NCBI GenBank assembly: GCA_050942825.1
Contig: JBMNOA010000018.1
Span: 1-32,480, forward strand
Reading direction: 5' to 3'
From: CAYRML01 sp050942825
Lineage (GTDB): Bacteria; Bacillota; Dehalobacteriia; UBA4068
Length of the DNA: 32,480 nucleotides
Shown here piece after piece: positions 30,652-32,480 of the stretch. The stretch's first letter is position 1; every line of letters starts with the position of its first letter. The notes under the pieces were generated by a model. The model had not been told where the DNA came from. It ran no database searches and saw only the letters and a list, made by a program, of their open reading frames with translations. The position numbers and the translations under genes were made by a program.

Positions 30652-32034
30652 CTAATTATTATGCGTGGACAACCATTCTCTGCCAAATCGCAAAACCTTC
30701 GCTACAGACTCAGGAGCCGGTCCCCCGGCCGTATTTCTGGCAGCAACACATCTTTGGATAGATATTGCATCAAATATGGTATTATCAAAAAGGCCGCTTG
30801 CCTCACGCAATTGTTCTAATGACAACTCATCTAAGGCCATTTTGGATTTTTCACATTGTAAGACCAATTTACCGACAACTTCATGAGCCTCCCTGAAAGG
30901 CATGCCTTTAGCAGCTAAATAATCTGCCATATCAGTAGCATTAATAAAGCCGCCTCTAGCACTATTTAGCATATTTTCTTTGTTTATTGTCATAGTGGAT
31001 ATCATAGGCGCCATCAACAAAAGACATTTTTTGGTAGTATCGATAGCATCAAATAGTGCTTCTTTATCCTCTTGCATATCTTTATTATAAGCCAGCGGCA
31101 ACCCTTTCATTACCGTTAAAAGAGCTATTAAATCACCATATACACGACCAGTCTTACCTCTGATCAATTCGGCTACATCAGGATTTTTCTTTTGCGGCAT
31201 GATAGAAGATCCAGTGCTGTAACCATCATCCAAAGTAATAAAAGCAAATTCATTGCTAGACCACAGGATGATCTCTTCACAAAAACGTGACAGATGCATC
31301 ATCAAAATGGACGCAAAAGAACAGAATTCGATAGCAAAATCCCGATCAGAAACGCTGTCCATAGAATTTTTTGAAACAGCGGCAAACCCCAAATCTTTAG
31401 CGGTTTGAACCCTGTTTATGGGAAAGGTTGTGCCTGCCAAAGCTCCGGCACCCAAGGGACATTCATCAAGTCGGCGCCGGCAATCGGCCAATCTGTCATA
31501 ATCCCTGACAAACATTTGAAAATAGGCTGATAAATGATGCGCCAAAGTTATGGGCTGAGCCTTTTGTAAGTGTGTATAGCCTGGCATTACGGTATCAATG
31601 TTTTTTTCCGCTACATCTAATAATACTTCTTGCAGGTTTAATATTAATGCAGCAATTTCATCTATTTGTTTTTTTAGGTGCAAACGTATATCAAGGGCAA
31701 CCTGATCATTGCGACTGCGGGCCGTGTGAAGCTTCTTGCCTAAAACACCGATTTTTTCCGTTAAAAGCTTTTCTATATTCATATGTATATCTTCGGCCGA
31801 TACCTCAAATTCCACTTTTCCATTTTCAATATCTTGCAATACAGCTTTTAGCCCATCACAAATCATAGCTGCTTCTTCTTTTGTAATAATACCACAATTT
31901 CCAAGCATAGCGGCATGAGCCAAAGAACCGGCGATATCTTCTACATACAGCCTTTGATCAAACGATATAGAAGAATGGAAATCCTCTACCAAAGAATCAG
32001 TATTTTTTGCAAATCGTCCGCCCCATAATTTCAT
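30652..32034 (-). CDS. argH: Argininosuccinate lyase
   Basis: Splits argininosuccinate to arginine and fumarate (EC 4.3.2.1), the last step of arginine synthesis. At 460 residues it is full length. Signature GSSIMPQKKNPD, the substrate motif TARSRNDQVA and HLQKAQPI are all intact, and the N-terminus LWGGRF is typical. It lacks the C-terminal acetyltransferase extension found in ArgH(A) fusions; a separate ArgA-like gene at 26009-26470 may fill that role. AGAGG precedes the ATG. No argG is adjacent. It lies between two iorB copies that form direct repeats. Confidence 0.97.
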   Translation of the reverse strand: MKLWGGRFAKNTDSLVEDFHSSISFDQRLYVEDIAGSLAHAAMLGNCGIITKEEAAMICDGLKAVLQDIENGKVEFEVSAEDIHMNIEKLLTEKIGVLGKKLHTARSRNDQVALDIRLHLKKQIDEIAALILNLQEVLLDVAEKNIDTVMPGYTHLQKAQPITLAHHLSAYFQMFVRDYDRLADCRRRLDECPLGAGALAGTTFPINRVQTAKDLGFAAVSKNSMDSVSDRDFAIEFCSFASILMMHLSRFCEEIILWSSNEFAFITLDDGYSTGSSIMPQKKNPDVAELIRGKTGRVYGDLIALLTVMKGLPLAYNKDMQEDKEALFDAIDTTKKCLLLMAPMISTMTINKENMLNSARGGFINATDMADYLAAKGMPFREAHEVVGKLVLQCEKSKMALDELSLEQLREASGLFDNTIFDAISIQRCVAARNTAGGPAPESVAKVLRFGREWLSTHNN

Positions 32035-32078
32035 AAAAGTAGCCTCTTTTCGACTTTATGTTAAAAGTGTTGCATAGT

Positions 32079-32108
32079 ATTATATCATATTTTAGAGATA
32101 TATAACAA
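32079..32108 (-). promoter_or_regulatory. Promoter of argH
   Basis: On the minus strand TTGTTA (32103-32108) and TATAAT (32079-32084) are 18 bp apart, and TGA before the -10 makes it an extended -10 promoter. Transcription would start about 35-40 nt before argH. I did not find a clear ARG-box. Confidence 0.6.
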
Positions 32109-32176
32109 GCTTCTTGAACAAAAATTATTTTATTTATGGAAATATTTAAGCTAATAAAAAAATTTCTATTATTATA

Positions 32177-32209
32177 AATAAAAAGGTCTATATAATAGAC
32201 CTTTTTATT
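32177..32209 (-). terminator. Terminator of the second iorB copy, overlapping its coding end
   Basis: A perfect 15-bp stem, AATAAAAAGGTCTAT (32177-32191) with ATAGACCTTTTTATT (32195-32209), and a 3-nt loop. On the minus strand the stem ends in TTTTTATTTAT. The last codons and the stop of the second iorB lie in the ascending arm of this hairpin. Confidence 0.85.
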
Positions 32210-32480
32210 ACTTCATAGTTCATTATTTCCAGAACCTCTCTGCCTAATCGAAATGCAGTGAGATTTATTTCCAAGGTATGTGGCTTGACAATATCTTTTA
32301 TAGCTTTGATCCAATCTTTTTTGGGCATCGGCAAATAGTAGGATAAGCAGCCCAATAATACCAGATTCAAGGACCTGACACTACCGGCTTTTTGTGCTAT
32401 ATCCGAAGCATCAAGAAAGATGACTTGATCATTTTTGGCCCTTACCTTTTCTTTTATATCGGAGGGATAGCCCATTTCTC
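32188..32480 (-). CDS. Second iorB (partial; 5' end outside the window)
   Basis: The 3' part of a second indolepyruvate:ferredoxin oxidoreductase beta subunit gene. The reading frame continues past the window edge, in frame with the first copy (GEMGYPSDIKE). The first visible part is almost identical to iorB at 28091-28669, then differences increase toward the stop. The protein ends LGREVLEIMNYEVIKRSII, about 12 residues longer than the first copy (LGREAIK). It lies directly upstream of argH and presumably follows a second iorA outside the window. Whether it is functional cannot be judged from this fragment. Confidence 0.9.
   Translation of the reverse strand, partial: EMGYPSDIKEKVRAKNDQVIFLDASDIAQKAGSVRSLNLVLLGCLSYYLPMPKKDWIKAIKDIVKPHTLEINLTAFRLGREVLEIMNYEVIKRSII
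32341..32480. repeat. Near-identical direct repeat, copy 2 (inside the second iorB)
   Basis: Partner of 28208-28347, with 139 of 140 positions identical by eye and running to the window edge. Recombination between the two copies would remove iorA, the 49-codon ORF and argH. Confidence 0.9.

Overview
The window is about 32 kb of AT-rich, gene-dense bacterial chromosome. It looks like a low-GC anaerobic member of the Bacillota, Clostridia- or Negativicutes-like; I cannot name a genus. The reasons are a SpoVM micro-gene and a SpoVB-like flippase (sporulation ancestry), a DnaD plus DnaI-type helicase-loader pair, a pyrophosphate-type phosphofructokinase, ferredoxin-linked indolepyruvate oxidoreductases, single-chain PurL, and strong AGGAGG-type ribosome binding sites. 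I see no phage, insertion sequence or CRISPR array.

Layout. 1-4.0 kb: an EF-G-like GTPase (-) and a SpoVB/MurJ-like flippase (+), divergent. 4.0-6.0 kb: a folE-lepB-surE cluster (-) behind a promoter bracketed by an inverted repeat. 6.1-9.5 kb: a TIGR04086-type membrane protein (+), a 22-residue spoVM (-) and dinG (-). 9.6-10.2 kb: tRNA-Arg(CCG), a very stable GC-rich hairpin and a small membrane protein. 10.3-13.4 kb: dnaD, a dnaI-like gene, a HAD phosphatase and a nitrilase-family amidase (-). 13.6-13.8 kb: a tRNA-Pro(TGG)/tRNA-Gln(TTG) operon. 13.8-16.4 kb: a CPBP protease, cyclophilin and PPi-PFK (-). 16.5-20.3 kb: purL (+). 20.5-27.1 kb (-): pyrE, an ArgA-like N-acetyltransferase, ilvE, ilvD, ilvN, ilvB and a guanine-deaminase-like gene. 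27.3-28.0 kb: a comB-family phosphatase (+) behind a consensus promoter. 28.1-32.5 kb (-): argH and a 49-codon ORF lie between iorA-iorB and a second, truncated-by-window iorB.

How the genes work together. ilvE, ilvD, ilvN and ilvB cover the common branched-chain amino acid pathway except ketol-acid reductoisomerase, which is not in the window. The ArgA-like enzyme and ArgH are the first and last steps of arginine synthesis. PurL, PyrE, FolE and the deaminase belong to nucleotide and folate metabolism. IorAB oxidises aryl pyruvates with ferredoxin, as expected of an amino-acid-using anaerobe.

Most notable observations: the spoVM micro-gene, missed by length cut-offs, whose ribosome binding site is complementary to an upstream 10-mer; the duplicated iorB with a sharp identity step; the stem of about 23 bp after tRNA-Arg; and an unannotated 49-codon ORF with a strong ribosome binding site. 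Several gene starts are moved here to codons with a proper Shine-Dalgarno sequence.
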